A DNA stretch of 64,000 nucleotides, taken from positions 124,001 through 188,000 of the forward strand of contig NZ_BSTF01000007.1 in NCBI RefSeq assembly GCF_030269365.1, read 5' to 3'. Positions within the stretch are counted from its first letter, which is position 1. The number at the start of each line of letters is the position of its first letter. A program made the position numbers and the translations under genes. Below, in pieces: positions 42,916-51,893 of the stretch. The notes beneath the pieces are model-generated. The model was not told the DNA's origin, did no database searches, and saw nothing but the letters and a program-made list of their open reading frames with translations. Source of the stretch: Lentzea sp. NBRC 102530 (lineage in GTDB: Bacteria > Actinomycetota > Actinomycetes > Mycobacteriales > Pseudonocardiaceae).

Positions 42916-44067
42916 ACGCGCAAGAGTCAACGCAGTCCGACATACCTCCACAGGATCACGAACATCAGTCACCGTCGCGGCCGCCCGTGCCGCCGCAGCC
43001 GCGAACGCGGGGTCGCCCAGCACGCGCGCGACGGCGTCCCTCAGCCCGTCCACGGTGGACGGCCGGACGATCAGCCCGCTCCCCTGCCGGTCCACCCGGC
43101 AGGCCATCTCCCACTGGTCACCGCCGCCGGGCACGACCACCACCGGCACCGCCGCCCGCAGCCCCTTGACCAGCATCCCGTGCCCACCGCCGCACACCAG
43201 CACGGCGGACTGCCGCAGCAGTTCGTCCTGCTTGCCCGGCCCCGACCGCGCCCAGTCCGGCAGGTCGCTCGACGGCTCGAACGTCGAGATCACCGCCCGC
43301 ACCCGCAGCTCCTCCAAGGCCTCCAGCGCCATCTCGGCCATGCCCCGCGCACCGGTCCAGGCCGTCGACGGCGCCACCATCACCAGCGGCGCGTCTCCCG
43401 GAGGTGGCGTCAGCACGTCCCGGCTCGCCTCCCACAGCAGCGGCCCGACGACGTGCGCGTCGCGCGGCCAGTCCGGGCGCGGCACCTCCAGCGCCGGGAG
43501 CGTGGCGATCAACCGCGCGATCCGCCCGGTCTCCTGGGCGCCGAGACCGATGCGCCGCCGGACGACGGCGCGTTGCCGTTCGCCCTGCTTCAGCGACCTG
43601 GCCGTCAGTGTGCGCAGCACCGCGTCGCGCAGCCGGCCGCGCACGCCCGTGCCGGCGGCCAGCCCGCTGCCCATCGGCGGCAGCCACTTCGACGGTTCGT
43701 ACAGCGGGTGGGGCGAGAGCTGCGCCCACGGCACCCCGACGAGTTCCGCGGCCATGCTCGCGCCCAGCGCCAGGACGTCGCACACCACCAGGTCCGGTTC
43801 GAGCACGGCGAACCGGGGAGCGAGCGCCGTGGCCAGCTCCGCGGCCTGGTCGCACAGGGCGAGCCCGAGGTCCGGCGCGTCCTTGAGGTCGGCGAGCGAC
43901 AGACCCGCGACGGTGGACGCGGTGATGCCCTCCGCCCGCGCCGCGCCGACCCACCGGTCGCCGGTGAGCAGGATCGGGGTGTCGCCGGCTTCGGCGAACC
44001 GCAGGCACAACGCGATGGCCGGCACCACATGACCGGGATCGCCTCCGGAGACCACTACGACGCGCAC
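42913..44067 (-). CDS. GT1-family glycosyltransferase
   Basis: 384 aa from GTG 44067 (VVVVSGGDPGHVVPAIALC). The acceptor-domain start, the EPDLVVCDVLALGASMAAEL region and the donor-binding block LVCGGGHGMLVKGLRAAVPV with GGGDQWEMA identify an MGT/UGT-like GT-B enzyme. The HGG motif of most members reads GGGHG here. It precedes the secreted glycosidase on the same strand with a 24-bp gap, so transcription may run through, subject to the operator. Substrates unknown. Confidence 0.87.
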   Translation of the reverse strand: MRVVVVSGGDPGHVVPAIALCLRFAEAGDTPILLTGDRWVGAARAEGITASTVAGLSLADLKDAPDLGLALCDQAAELATALAPRFAVLEPDLVVCDVLALGASMAAELVGVPWAQLSPHPLYEPSKWLPPMGSGLAAGTGVRGRLRDAVLRTLTARSLKQGERQRAVVRRRIGLGAQETGRIARLIATLPALEVPRPDWPRDAHVVGPLLWEASRDVLTPPPGDAPLVMVAPSTAWTGARGMAEMALEALEELRVRAVISTFEPSSDLPDWARSGPGKQDELLRQSAVLVCGGGHGMLVKGLRAAVPVVVVPGGGDQWEMACRVDRQGSGLIVRPSTVDGLRDAVARVLGDPAFAAAAARAAATVTDVRDPVEVCRTALTLAR

Positions 44068-44127
44068 GGCACACAGATCTAGCGGAGTTGCTCGCGCCAG
44101 TCGAGGCGGGATGCTTCGCTGGACGGC

Positions 44128-44742
44128 ATGGACCGGCCGCGCTGGCAGAACTACTGGGACCGCAAGTCCGCCACCTACGACCGGGAGATCGGCGTCCTGG
44201 ACCGCAAGGTCTTCGGCGACTCGCGCGCGTGGGCGTGCTCGCAGGCGCACGGCGAGGTGCTGGAGGTCGCCGTCGGCACCGGCCTCAACCTGCCGCACTA
44301 CCCCGCCGGCACCGTGCTGACCGGCCTCGACCTGAGCGACGGCATGCTCGGCCTGGCGCGGGCGCGCGCCGCCGGCCTGGGGCGGGCCGTGACGTTGCGG
44401 CAGGGCACCGCGCACGCCCTGCCGTTCGCCGACGGCTCGTTCGACACGGTCGTGTGCACCCTCGGCCTGTGCGCGATCCCCGACCACGAGACCGCACTCG
44501 CCGAGATGGTCCGGGTCCTGCGACCGGGCGGGCGCCTCGTCCTGGTCGACCACGTCGCCGGCACGTCCCGCCTCACCCGCGCCGTGCAGTGGCTGCTCGA
44601 ACGCATCACCGTGCCGATGGCGGGCGAACACTTCCTGCGCCGCCCGTTGCCGCTGGTAGAAGCCCACGGTCTCGTCTTGGAACGGACGGACCGCTTCAAG
44701 CTCGGCGTGGTCGAGCGACTGGTCGCGGTGAAGCCGAAGTAG
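44128..44742 (+). CDS. Class I SAM-dependent methyltransferase
   Basis: 204 aa. N-terminus RPRWQNYWDRKSATYDREIG and motif I VLEVAVGTGLNLPHYP resemble UbiE/COQ5-like and phospholipid N-methyltransferase-like enzymes. FADGSFDTVVCTLGLCAIPD and RVLRPGGRLVLVDHV are motifs II and III. It is divergent from the GT1 gene by 60 bp and followed after 67 bp by the sigma-glycosidase fusion. The substrate cannot be predicted. Confidence 0.88.
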   Translation: MDRPRWQNYWDRKSATYDREIGVLDRKVFGDSRAWACSQAHGEVLEVAVGTGLNLPHYPAGTVLTGLDLSDGMLGLARARAAGLGRAVTLRQGTAHALPFADGSFDTVVCTLGLCAIPDHETALAEMVRVLRPGGRLVLVDHVAGTSRLTRAVQWLLERITVPMAGEHFLRRPLPLVEAHGLVLERTDRFKLGVVERLVAVKPK

Positions 44743-44809
44743 TTTCTGTTATCGCCGGACGTCCCGTGCATCTCCTGGTCGGACCAGAGGACCGGCAAGT
44801 GAGGTGGGC

Positions 44810-46747
44810 ATGGCAGCACCGGAGGAACCCGCGGTGGCGACGGTGATCGCCGCGCGCGAAGGCGACCAGCGCGCCCTGGACGACCTGGTGAGCGGGTACC
44901 TGCCCCTCGTCTACAACATCGTGGGCCACGCCCTCGGCGGCCACGCCGACACCGACGACGTGGTCCAGGAGACCATGCTGCGCGCCGTGCACGGCCTGCC
45001 GTCGTTGCGCGACCCGGCGGGCTTCCGCTCGTGGCTGGTCGTGATCGCGATGAACCAGATCCGCCTGCGCCACCGCGAACGCCAACGCGCCCCGATCGCC
45101 GGCGAGGTCCCCCACGACGTCGCCGACCCCGGCGCGGACTTCGTCGACCTGACGATCATGCGGTTGCAACTCTCCGGCCAGCGTCGCGAGGTCGTGTCCG
45201 CGACCCGGTGGCTCAGTGAGGACGAACGCGAGCTGTTGTCCTTGTGGTGGCTGGAGGCGGCCGGACGGCTGACCCGCACCGAGGTCGCCACCGCGTTGGA
45301 CCTGACTCCGCAGCACACGGCCGTGCGCGTACAACGCGTCAAAGCCCAGCTCGACGCAGCACGAATCGTCGTGCGCGCACTGGAACGCACGCCCCGTTGC
45401 CCCGACCTCGCCGACATGGTGGCGGAGTGGAACGGCGAGCCGAGCGCGTTGTGGCGCAAACGGATCGCGCGGCACAGCCGGGAGTGCGTCCGCTGCGGGC
45501 GGTGCGGGCACGACCTCGCGTCGGTCGAGGGGTTGCTGGCGCGGCTGCCGCTGGTGCCGCTGCCGTTCACGCTCGAACCGTCGCTGTTCGCCGGAGCCGA
45601 CCCGACCACGCTGACCGGCGTGAGCCACGCCGCCGACCCGACCACCCTCGGCGGTACGGGCCACGTCGGCGGCGGGGCCGACCCCTCCACCTTGACGGGC
45701 CTGAGCCACGCGGGCGCCGCGTCTCCGGTCTCCACCTCCTCCGCCACGGGAGGCAAGTTCTCCCTCCTGCTGAAGGGCGCTCTGGTCAAGCCGATCGCCG
45801 CCGCAGCGGCCGCCGTCCTGGCGCTGGGCGTCGCGGTGGCCGTGATCCCCTCCGGCGAAGAGCCGGTCGCCCGCGCCATCCCCGTCGCCACCAGCACCCC
45901 ACCCACCACGACGACCACCGTCCCCCCGTCGTCGTCCGCGCCGTCCTCGGCCCCGTCCTCCACCCCACCCACCACCACCGTGCAGCCCGCACCGCCCGCG
46001 GTCCCCGTGACGAAGTCGATCAAAAAGGGCGTCAGCACCTGGAAGTTCGACGGCGTCGGCAAGGCGCTCACGGACGTCCGCGCGGGCTGGTACTACAACT
46101 GGGCCGCCACCCCCGACGGCATCGCCACACCCCCGAACGTCGAGTTCGTGCCGATGATCTGGGGCACCAAGTTCACCGACGACGCGACGCTCGCCAAGGC
46201 CAAGGCGAGCGGCAAGGTGCTGCTCGGGTTCAACGAGCCCGACTTCCCCGACCAGGCGAACATGACGCCGGAACAGGCACTCGACCTGTGGCCGAAGCTG
46301 CAGGCGACCGGTCTGCGGCTCGGCAGCCCCGCCGTCGCGCACAGCGGGGACAAGGCGGGCGGCTGGCTCGACCGGTTCATGACCGGTGCGGCACAACGGG
46401 GTCTGCGCGTCGACTTCATCGCGGTGCACTGGTACGGCGCGGACTTCAGCGACGCCGCCGTCGGCCACCTGAAGAACTACCTGTCGGCGGTGCACGCGCG
46501 GTACGGCAAGCCGATCTGGCTGACCGAGTACTCGCTCATCGACTTCTCCGGTGGTGCGGCGCGGTTCCCGACGCAGGAGCAGCTCGCGGCGTTCGCCAAG
46601 AACTCCAGCGCGATGATGGAGGGCCTGCCCTACGTAGAGCGTTACGCCTGGTTCGCGCTGCCCGACGAGAACAAGCCCGGCACCGGCCTCTACAAGGCGG
46701 GCGGCACCCCGAACCAGGCGGGTGAGGCATACCGCGCCGCGGGCTGA
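44810..46747 (+). CDS. ECF sigma factor-transmembrane-GH128 glycosidase fusion
   Basis: 645 aa from ATG 44810 (GAGG upstream). Residues about 10-90 are sigma region 2 (LVYNIVGHALGGHADTDDVV, ETMLRAVHGLPSLRDPAG) and about 135-190 region 4 (LSLWWLEAAGRLTRTEVATA, LTPQHTAVRVQRVKAQL). A cysteine cluster CVRCGRCGH starts at 226. Three short repeats of the ADPTTLTG type follow (about 262-300), then one membrane helix (about 327-346), a Thr/Pro/Ser linker and an extracellular Asl1/GH128-type beta-1,3-glucanase domain from about 404. Glu476 in GFNEPDFP and Glu573 in WLTEYS match the two catalytic glutamates. It looks like a one-protein glycan-to-transcription sensor. Confidence 0.93.
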   Translation: MAAPEEPAVATVIAAREGDQRALDDLVSGYLPLVYNIVGHALGGHADTDDVVQETMLRAVHGLPSLRDPAGFRSWLVVIAMNQIRLRHRERQRAPIAGEVPHDVADPGADFVDLTIMRLQLSGQRREVVSATRWLSEDERELLSLWWLEAAGRLTRTEVATALDLTPQHTAVRVQRVKAQLDAARIVVRALERTPRCPDLADMVAEWNGEPSALWRKRIARHSRECVRCGRCGHDLASVEGLLARLPLVPLPFTLEPSLFAGADPTTLTGVSHAADPTTLGGTGHVGGGADPSTLTGLSHAGAASPVSTSSATGGKFSLLLKGALVKPIAAAAAAVLALGVAVAVIPSGEEPVARAIPVATSTPPTTTTTVPPSSSAPSSAPSSTPPTTTVQPAPPAVPVTKSIKKGVSTWKFDGVGKALTDVRAGWYYNWAATPDGIATPPNVEFVPMIWGTKFTDDATLAKAKASGKVLLGFNEPDFPDQANMTPEQALDLWPKLQATGLRLGSPAVAHSGDKAGGWLDRFMTGAAQRGLRVDFIAVHWYGADFSDAAVGHLKNYLSAVHARYGKPIWLTEYSLIDFSGGAARFPTQEQLAAFAKNSSAMMEGLPYVERYAWFALPDENKPGTGLYKAGGTPNQAGEAYRAAG

Positions 46748-46772
46748 GCGCCCGTGCCCGAGAATCACGGGC

Positions 46773-47555
46773 GTGAACAACCTGCTGGCCTCCGGGAGCG
46801 CCGGGAACGCCATCACCGAACTGGTGATCCCGGCACTGCTGCTGCGCACGCCCAACGCACCGTGGTCGCAGCTGGTGCACGTCTACGTCCCGTCGGGCCG
46901 CACGGTCGCGTTCAGCGGCCGCGACCTGCGCTCACCCGGAATCGCCGAGGCCACCGCGATCGCCCGCGCGGCGGGCTTCGAGCCGGTGGTCAGGTCCCCC
47001 GGCGGCCGCATGGTCGCCTACGACGGCGGCGCGGTCGTGATCGACCACCTCGACAGCACCACGGACATCCGCCACGCGGGCGCATCGACGTTCGCCGCGA
47101 ACGCCGAGGCCCACGTCCGGGTGCTGCGCGGGCTCGGCCCCATCGACGCCCGCGTGGGCGAGGTGCCGGGCGAGTACTGCCCCGGCGAGTTCAGCGTCAA
47201 CGTCGCGGGCGAGGTGAAGGTCGTCGGCTCGGCCCAGCGCGTCACGTCGACCGGCTCGTTGTTCAGCACCGTCGTGCAAGTGGCCGTGTCGGACGAGGTG
47301 CACGCGGTGATCACGGACGTCTCGAAGGCGCTCGGCTACGAGCTGCGCGAGAGTTCGATCGCGGGCCTGGCCGACTACGAACCCTCCCTGACCGCCGAGA
47401 CCGTCGCGGAAGCGTTCGTGGCCGACTACCGCACACGTCTCGGCATGACGCCCGCCGAGGTGCCGGGCTGGGCCCTCGCGCACGCGTCGACCGCGCGCGG
47501 CGAGGCACCCTTCCACGTCGACGACTGGACCCGCGCACACCCCGTGACGCGCTGA
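46773..47555 (+). CDS. Lipoate-protein ligase A-like protein
   Basis: 260 aa from GTG 46773. The biotin/lipoate ligase fold is indicated by NAPWSQLVHVYVPSGRTVAF, the RSPGGRMVAYDGGAVVIDHL loop with RxGGG-like glycines, and GEVKVVGSAQRV with the conserved catalytic-lysine motif. Residues CPGEFSVNVAGEVKVVG match lipoyl-AMP-binding segments. It would attach lipoate or octanoate to a carrier. No lipoyl domain or glycine-cleavage gene is nearby. The start follows GAGAAT by 7 bp and may be leaderless. Confidence 0.82.
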   Translation: MNNLLASGSAGNAITELVIPALLLRTPNAPWSQLVHVYVPSGRTVAFSGRDLRSPGIAEATAIARAAGFEPVVRSPGGRMVAYDGGAVVIDHLDSTTDIRHAGASTFAANAEAHVRVLRGLGPIDARVGEVPGEYCPGEFSVNVAGEVKVVGSAQRVTSTGSLFSTVVQVAVSDEVHAVITDVSKALGYELRESSIAGLADYEPSLTAETVAEAFVADYRTRLGMTPAEVPGWALAHASTARGEAPFHVDDWTRAHPVTR

Positions 47556-47699
47556 CGCGTGTCCTTCGCGAGTGCGAGGACGTGTGGACCACGCGAACCC
47601 GACCAGACCAAGCAGGCACCTCACGTCTTTCGGCGCTGGGGGCCGGCACGCCCTCCAGCGGCCGAACGGGCGAACCGCCGTCGCGGTGGGACCGCTCGC

Positions 47700-47705
47700 T
47701 AGATT
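47700..47705 (+). promoter_or_regulatory. -10 element of a probable leaderless promoter
   Basis: TAGATT ends 6 bp before the GTG of the channel gene at 47712, the spacing expected when transcription begins at the start codon. No ribosome-binding site is present. A clear -35 hexamer was not found. Confidence 0.45.
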
Positions 47706-47711
47706 GATCTT

Positions 47712-48509
47712 GTGCTGTCCCGTGAGCGGGTGCGCCTCCTGGTGGACGCCCCGTGGTTCAACAAGGTGATCACCTCGGTGATCCTGGTCAACGCCATCAC
47801 GCTCGGCGCGGAGACGTCGCCCGCGCTGCTCGCCTCGTTCGGGGACGTGCTGCACGCGCTCGACCGGCTCGCGCTGGCCGTGTTCGTGGTCGAACTGGGC
47901 CTTCGCTTCAGCGCGTACGGCAAGGACTTCTTCCGGGACCCGTGGAACTGGTTCGACACGGCGGTGGTGGCGGTGACGTTGCTGCCCACGGCTTCCGGTG
48001 CGTTCTCGGTGTTGCGCGCGTTGCGGGTCATGCGGGTGCTGCGGCTGGTGTCGGTCGTGCCCAGCATGCGGCGGGTGGTGTCCGCGCTGCTGACCGCGTT
48101 GCCGGGTATGGCTTCCATCACCGCGTTGCTCGCACTGGTGCTGTACGTGTCGGCGGTGATCGCGACGAAGTTGTTCAGCGGCGTGGCACCCGACTACTTC
48201 GGCGACCTCGGCGACTCGTTGTTCACGCTGTTCCAGGTGATGACCGGGGAGGCGTGGTCGGAGGTGGCGCGGCAGGTGATGGCCGAGAAGCCGCTGGCCT
48301 GGATCTTCTTCGTCGCCTACCTGATCGTCACGTCGTTCACCGTGCTGAACCTGTTCATCGCCGTGGCGGTGAGCGCGATGCAGAACCAGATGAGCGAAGA
48401 GCACGCCGAGCACGACCGCGAGGAGATGGCCGCGACGATGGAGATCCTCACCGAGGTGCGCCGCCTCCGCGCGGATGTGGAGGCGTTGCGCGCCAAGGCT
48501 TCCGCCTGA
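47712..48509 (+). CDS. Voltage-gated cation channel, NaChBac-like
   Basis: 265 aa six-helix channel subunit. S4 carries four regularly spaced arginines (LRALRVMRVLRLV). The pore helix and filter read LFTLFQVMTGEAWSEV, where NaChBac-type channels have TLESWS-type filters. S6 is SFTVLNLFIAVAVSAM, followed by a C-terminal coiled coil (EMAATMEILTEVRRLRADVE) that should tetramerise the channel. The acidic Glu of the filter is kept and a second Glu follows Ser, which could change ion selectivity. It acts in the cytoplasmic membrane. It stands alone with its own leaderless promoter. Confidence 0.92.
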   Translation: MLSRERVRLLVDAPWFNKVITSVILVNAITLGAETSPALLASFGDVLHALDRLALAVFVVELGLRFSAYGKDFFRDPWNWFDTAVVAVTLLPTASGAFSVLRALRVMRVLRLVSVVPSMRRVVSALLTALPGMASITALLALVLYVSAVIATKLFSGVAPDYFGDLGDSLFTLFQVMTGEAWSEVARQVMAEKPLAWIFFVAYLIVTSFTVLNLFIAVAVSAMQNQMSEEHAEHDREEMAATMEILTEVRRLRADVEALRAKASA

Positions 48510-48537
48510 GCCGCCGGGACAACGTCGGCGCGAACGG

Positions 48538-48849
48538 TCACCGTCGCGGGTTCTCGGTGCCGGACCGAGGGAGCGCGCGGCGTGACGGTCGCAGGCGGTG
48601 GACGTCCTCCGCCTTGCGCGGTGGCCGGTCGTTGGCGATCAGCACCGCCATCCACGGCAACGGTACCGACAGCAGGATCAGGGCGAGCGCCAGCCACCAG
48701 ACCTTCGCGAAGATCACGGCGAGCACGATGCACGGGATGCGCAGGCTCATCATGATGGCGTACCTGCGGCGGCGCGCGGCGAGCTGGCTCTGGTACGACG
48801 GCGCGGCGGAGGTGATCAGCACCGGGCCGTCGTGGCGTGGGGTGTTCAC
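48538..48849 (-). CDS. DUF3099 membrane protein
   Basis: 103 aa from GTG 48849 with GGAGG upstream. The N-terminal motif PVLITSAAPSYQSQLAARRR and the IANDRPPRK segment identify the actinobacterial DUF3099 family. Two transmembrane helices (about residues 33-70) lie between them. Function unknown. It is convergent with the channel gene and follows the large PP2C gene on the same strand. Confidence 0.9.
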   Translation of the reverse strand: MNTPRHDGPVLITSAAPSYQSQLAARRRRYAIMMSLRIPCIVLAVIFAKVWWLALALILLSVPLPWMAVLIANDRPPRKAEDVHRLRPSRRALPRSGTENPRR

Positions 48850-48922
48850 AAGCAGGCCTCCGTTCCTCCACGTGATTCGTGCCGGAGACCTGTGAGGTTC
48901 GGGTATCCGTGCTCACACCCCG

Positions 48923-51631
48923 TCAGGAGACCTGCGGACTTCGCACGCCGAGAACGTCCCCGAGCCCGGACAACGCGAGGATCCGGTCCGGTGCGCTGCC
49001 GGACCTGGTGATCACCCTGATCGTGCGCCCGGCGTTGCGCGCCGACGCCTCGGCCTCGAGCAGCAGTGCGACGCCCGAGCTGCTGAGATAGCCGAGGCCG
49101 GTGAGGTCGAGGTGCAGCGGACGCGGATCCACGGCGGACACGCGGTCCAGCACGGAGTCCCTCGCCACGACGGACGTGTGCGCGTCCAGTGCACCGGCGA
49201 GGCGCAGCACCCTGGCCTCGGTGAGGTCTTCCTCGGTCACCGTGATCTCGTCGGACGTCTCGGTGGCGCGCTCCGCGGCCCGGACTGCCCGCGGTGCCGT
49301 GGCGGGCTCGAGCGGGAAGCTGAACCGGATCGTGGTGCCCGTGTCGCCCCTGTCGAGCTCGACCTCCTCGGCGATGGCGTCGATCAGCTTGAGGCCGCGC
49401 CCCCGATAGCCCGGGTCGTCCGGTTGCGCGCGCCACGTGCCGTGGTCGGCGACCGCGACCCGCACCGCCTGGCCGGTCAGGGCGAGGTGCGTGTCGAACG
49501 TGCCCGGCGCGTCGGGGTAGGCGTGGTCCACGGCGTTCGCGACGGCTTCTCCGTACGCGAGCTGCAGGTCGTAGGTGAGGTCCTCGGACAGTCCCGCGGC
49601 GGACGTCCACTCCGCCACCGCACGGCGCAGGCCCGCGAGCCGGCTCGATTCGGCCGGGGTCGTGAAGGTGAGGGGAGCCGGGAGGAACCGGGCGACGACG
49701 AGCGCGACGTCGTCGTCCTGGCCGTCTTCGAGCATCGTGCCGATGATCGTGTCGGTCAGCTCCACCGGCCCTTCTCGAAGAGCGCCGCCCACGATTTCGA
49801 CGAGCCTGTCCAGCCCTTCGTCGAGCACCGCGCCGCGCCGCTCGACGAGTCCGTCGGTGTAGAGCACGATCGACGTGCCCGGCCGGAGCACGGCGACGTT
49901 GTCGGTGAACCGTGACCGTCCGGGTGCGCCGAGCACGGTGCCGGCGCTGCCCTCGAGCAGACGTGCCTCCCGCTGGTCGGCGACGACCGGTGGCGGGTGG
50001 CCGGCGCTGGCCCAGTCCAACCGGCCCGTCGCCAGGTCGAAGGTGGCGCACGCACAGGTGCTGCCGGACGCCCCGTTGACCCTGGAGGCGAAGGTGTCCA
50101 GGCGTTCGAGGGCGGCGGCCGGTGAGTGCCCGTCGATCAGGTACCCGGCCAGGGCGCTGCGCAGTTGTCCCATCACGGCGGCCGCCGCCGGTCCCTTGCC
50201 GACGACGTCACCGACCGACATGCCGACGAGCGTGCCGGTGATCGGGAGCACCTCGTACCAGTCGCCACCGATCTGCGCGTGCGTCGAGGCAGGCAGGTAG
50301 CGGGCCGACGTGGCGAGCCGGTCCAGCACGGGCAGGTCCCTGGGCAGCAGACTTCGTTGCAGGGCAGCGGCGATCTCGTGTTCACGACGCAGCAACAGCT
50401 CCCGCTGGGCCTCGGCGCGCTGGCGCTCGGTGACGTCACGACCGATCGCCTGCAGGCCGGTCGGGGTGCTCTGGACGCTCAGTTCCAACGCCACCGTGGT
50501 GCCGTCGGCGCAGAGCATGTTCCACACGACCGTCGTCTGGTCGGCGAGTTGCTGCTGATCTTCGTCGGGCACCACGACGTCGAGGACGTTCCGGCCGACC
50601 AGTTCGGCGCGCCGGTAGCCCAGCACGGCGCACGCGGCGGGGTTCACCTCCACGAACCGCAGGTCGTGGTCGAGCATCCAGATGGAGTCGGTGGACCGGT
50701 CGACCAGCCGCCGGATGCGTTCCTCGTTGTCGCGCAGGGCGCGGTCGGCGTGGACCCGCTGCATCGACTCCCAGCACCGGTTCACGACCACCGAGACCAG
50801 GTCGACCTCGTCCTGGGTCCACGTCCGCGGCCGAGCCTGGTGCACCGCCATGGCCGCGACGAACCTGCCGCCTCGCAACAACGGCAGGCAGATCACCGCG
50901 CGGATGCCGGTGACGGCGTAAGCGGCGAGGTCGTCCTCGTCCAGCCGCGGGTCGGTCGCGCAGTCCGCCACCACCCACGGTTCCCCCGCCCGCATCGCGC
51001 GCAACGCACCGGAGCCGAACTCCCGCATCGCGAACCGCCCCGGCAGCGGAGGCAGCCCGGTGGCGTGGTCACCGCTCATGACGAAGTGGTTCTCGTCCGC
51101 CTCGGCCCTCGCGTAGGCGCAGCGGTCGACGCCGAGGTGCTCACCGAGCAACCGGGTCGCCAGCGCCATCAGGTCCTCGGCGTCGTCGAGGGCCTGCGAC
51201 TCCCGCTCCAGCACGCTGAGGAAGCGTTCCCGGTCTGCGTCGGCGCGGGCTTTCGTCACGTCGATCAGCACACCGTGCAACCACCGCGGCGCACCGGCTT
51301 CGTCGCGCAGCACGCGAATCTTCTCGTTCAGCCACAGGAACCCGCCCTGTGCCGTGTGCGCGCGATAGGTCAGTTCGCGGTCGTCGACGCCCTCCGCGGA
51401 GTGCCACCGCGCCCGCTCGGCTTCCTCACGGTCGTCGGGGTGCACGATCGAGGCCCAGAACGCGTGATCGTCCAGCCAGCTCCGGACGGGATGGCCGAGG
51501 AGGCGTTCGGCCTCACGGGAAACGAAGGTCAACTCACGGGTGCGGGCGTCGGCTCGCCACACCACGACCGCAAGATCATCCATGAGCAGTTCCGTCTGGT
51601 CGGGCTCGGTCTGCTCATCGGCGCTCACCAC
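48923..51631 (-). CDS. PAS-GAF-PAS-PP2C-HATPase-STAS multidomain phosphatase
   Basis: 902 aa. In order: PAS (about 15-130; VSREAERLLGHPVRSW), GAF (about 150-300; DRCAYARAEADENHF), PAS (about 310-425; DSIWMLDHDLRFVEVNPAA), SpoIIE PP2C (about 450-660; IGGDWYEVLPITG, GDVVGKGPAAA, LYTDGLVERRG, DDDVALVV), RsbW-like HATPase (about 670-790; LAYGEAVANAVDHAYP, GRGLKLID) and a C-terminal STAS domain (about 810-900; LDLTGLGYLSSSGVALLLEA). Sensor, phosphatase, kinase and anti-anti-sigma modules are in one chain, so a complete partner switch is encoded by one gene. GTG 51628 is an alternative start. Confidence 0.93.
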   Translation of the reverse strand: MVSADEQTEPDQTELLMDDLAVVVWRADARTRELTFVSREAERLLGHPVRSWLDDHAFWASIVHPDDREEAERARWHSAEGVDDRELTYRAHTAQGGFLWLNEKIRVLRDEAGAPRWLHGVLIDVTKARADADRERFLSVLERESQALDDAEDLMALATRLLGEHLGVDRCAYARAEADENHFVMSGDHATGLPPLPGRFAMREFGSGALRAMRAGEPWVVADCATDPRLDEDDLAAYAVTGIRAVICLPLLRGGRFVAAMAVHQARPRTWTQDEVDLVSVVVNRCWESMQRVHADRALRDNEERIRRLVDRSTDSIWMLDHDLRFVEVNPAACAVLGYRRAELVGRNVLDVVVPDEDQQQLADQTTVVWNMLCADGTTVALELSVQSTPTGLQAIGRDVTERQRAEAQRELLLRREHEIAAALQRSLLPRDLPVLDRLATSARYLPASTHAQIGGDWYEVLPITGTLVGMSVGDVVGKGPAAAAVMGQLRSALAGYLIDGHSPAAALERLDTFASRVNGASGSTCACATFDLATGRLDWASAGHPPPVVADQREARLLEGSAGTVLGAPGRSRFTDNVAVLRPGTSIVLYTDGLVERRGAVLDEGLDRLVEIVGGALREGPVELTDTIIGTMLEDGQDDDVALVVARFLPAPLTFTTPAESSRLAGLRRAVAEWTSAAGLSEDLTYDLQLAYGEAVANAVDHAYPDAPGTFDTHLALTGQAVRVAVADHGTWRAQPDDPGYRGRGLKLIDAIAEEVELDRGDTGTTIRFSFPLEPATAPRAVRAAERATETSDEITVTEEDLTEARVLRLAGALDAHTSVVARDSVLDRVSAVDPRPLHLDLTGLGYLSSSGVALLLEAEASARNAGRTIRVITRSGSAPDRILALSGLGDVLGVRSPQVS

Positions 51632-51796
51632 CTGAGGGTGTCACGCCGCGAATGGTCGTGCGAGCCGCGGGGATGCGGCGCAAGGCGCCAGGACCGGACA
51701 ACGCTGGTTTCAACGACCTCGCAGAGACGCTCGGCCGACGGCAAGAGAGTGAGGGGAGAACGATCCTCTCCCCACTTCAACGTATAGCGCACCCCC

Positions 51797-51814
51797 GGGC
51801 TTGCGGCAAGACCC
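51797..51814. promoter_or_regulatory. Rifamycin-associated element (RAE)
   Basis: GGGCTTGCGGCAAGACCC is an inverted repeat with the CTTGC/GCAAG core characteristic of the RAE, a motif described upstream of rifamycin-inactivating genes in actinomycetes and needed for rifamycin-inducible expression. It lies about 80 bp before the rifampin phosphotransferase start, the expected context. Confidence 0.8.
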
Positions 51815-51893
51815 CGTTCGTCGCGCAGAATCTGGCGCCTGACGCAAGACTCGCGGCTGCGGGCACGACGGTGACTTGGGGGATTCGAACCGG

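Noticed and set aside
46932-48413. Long minus-strand open frame opposite the lipoate ligase and channel genes
   Set aside because: Antisense composition artefact; both plus-strand genes show strong family motifs.
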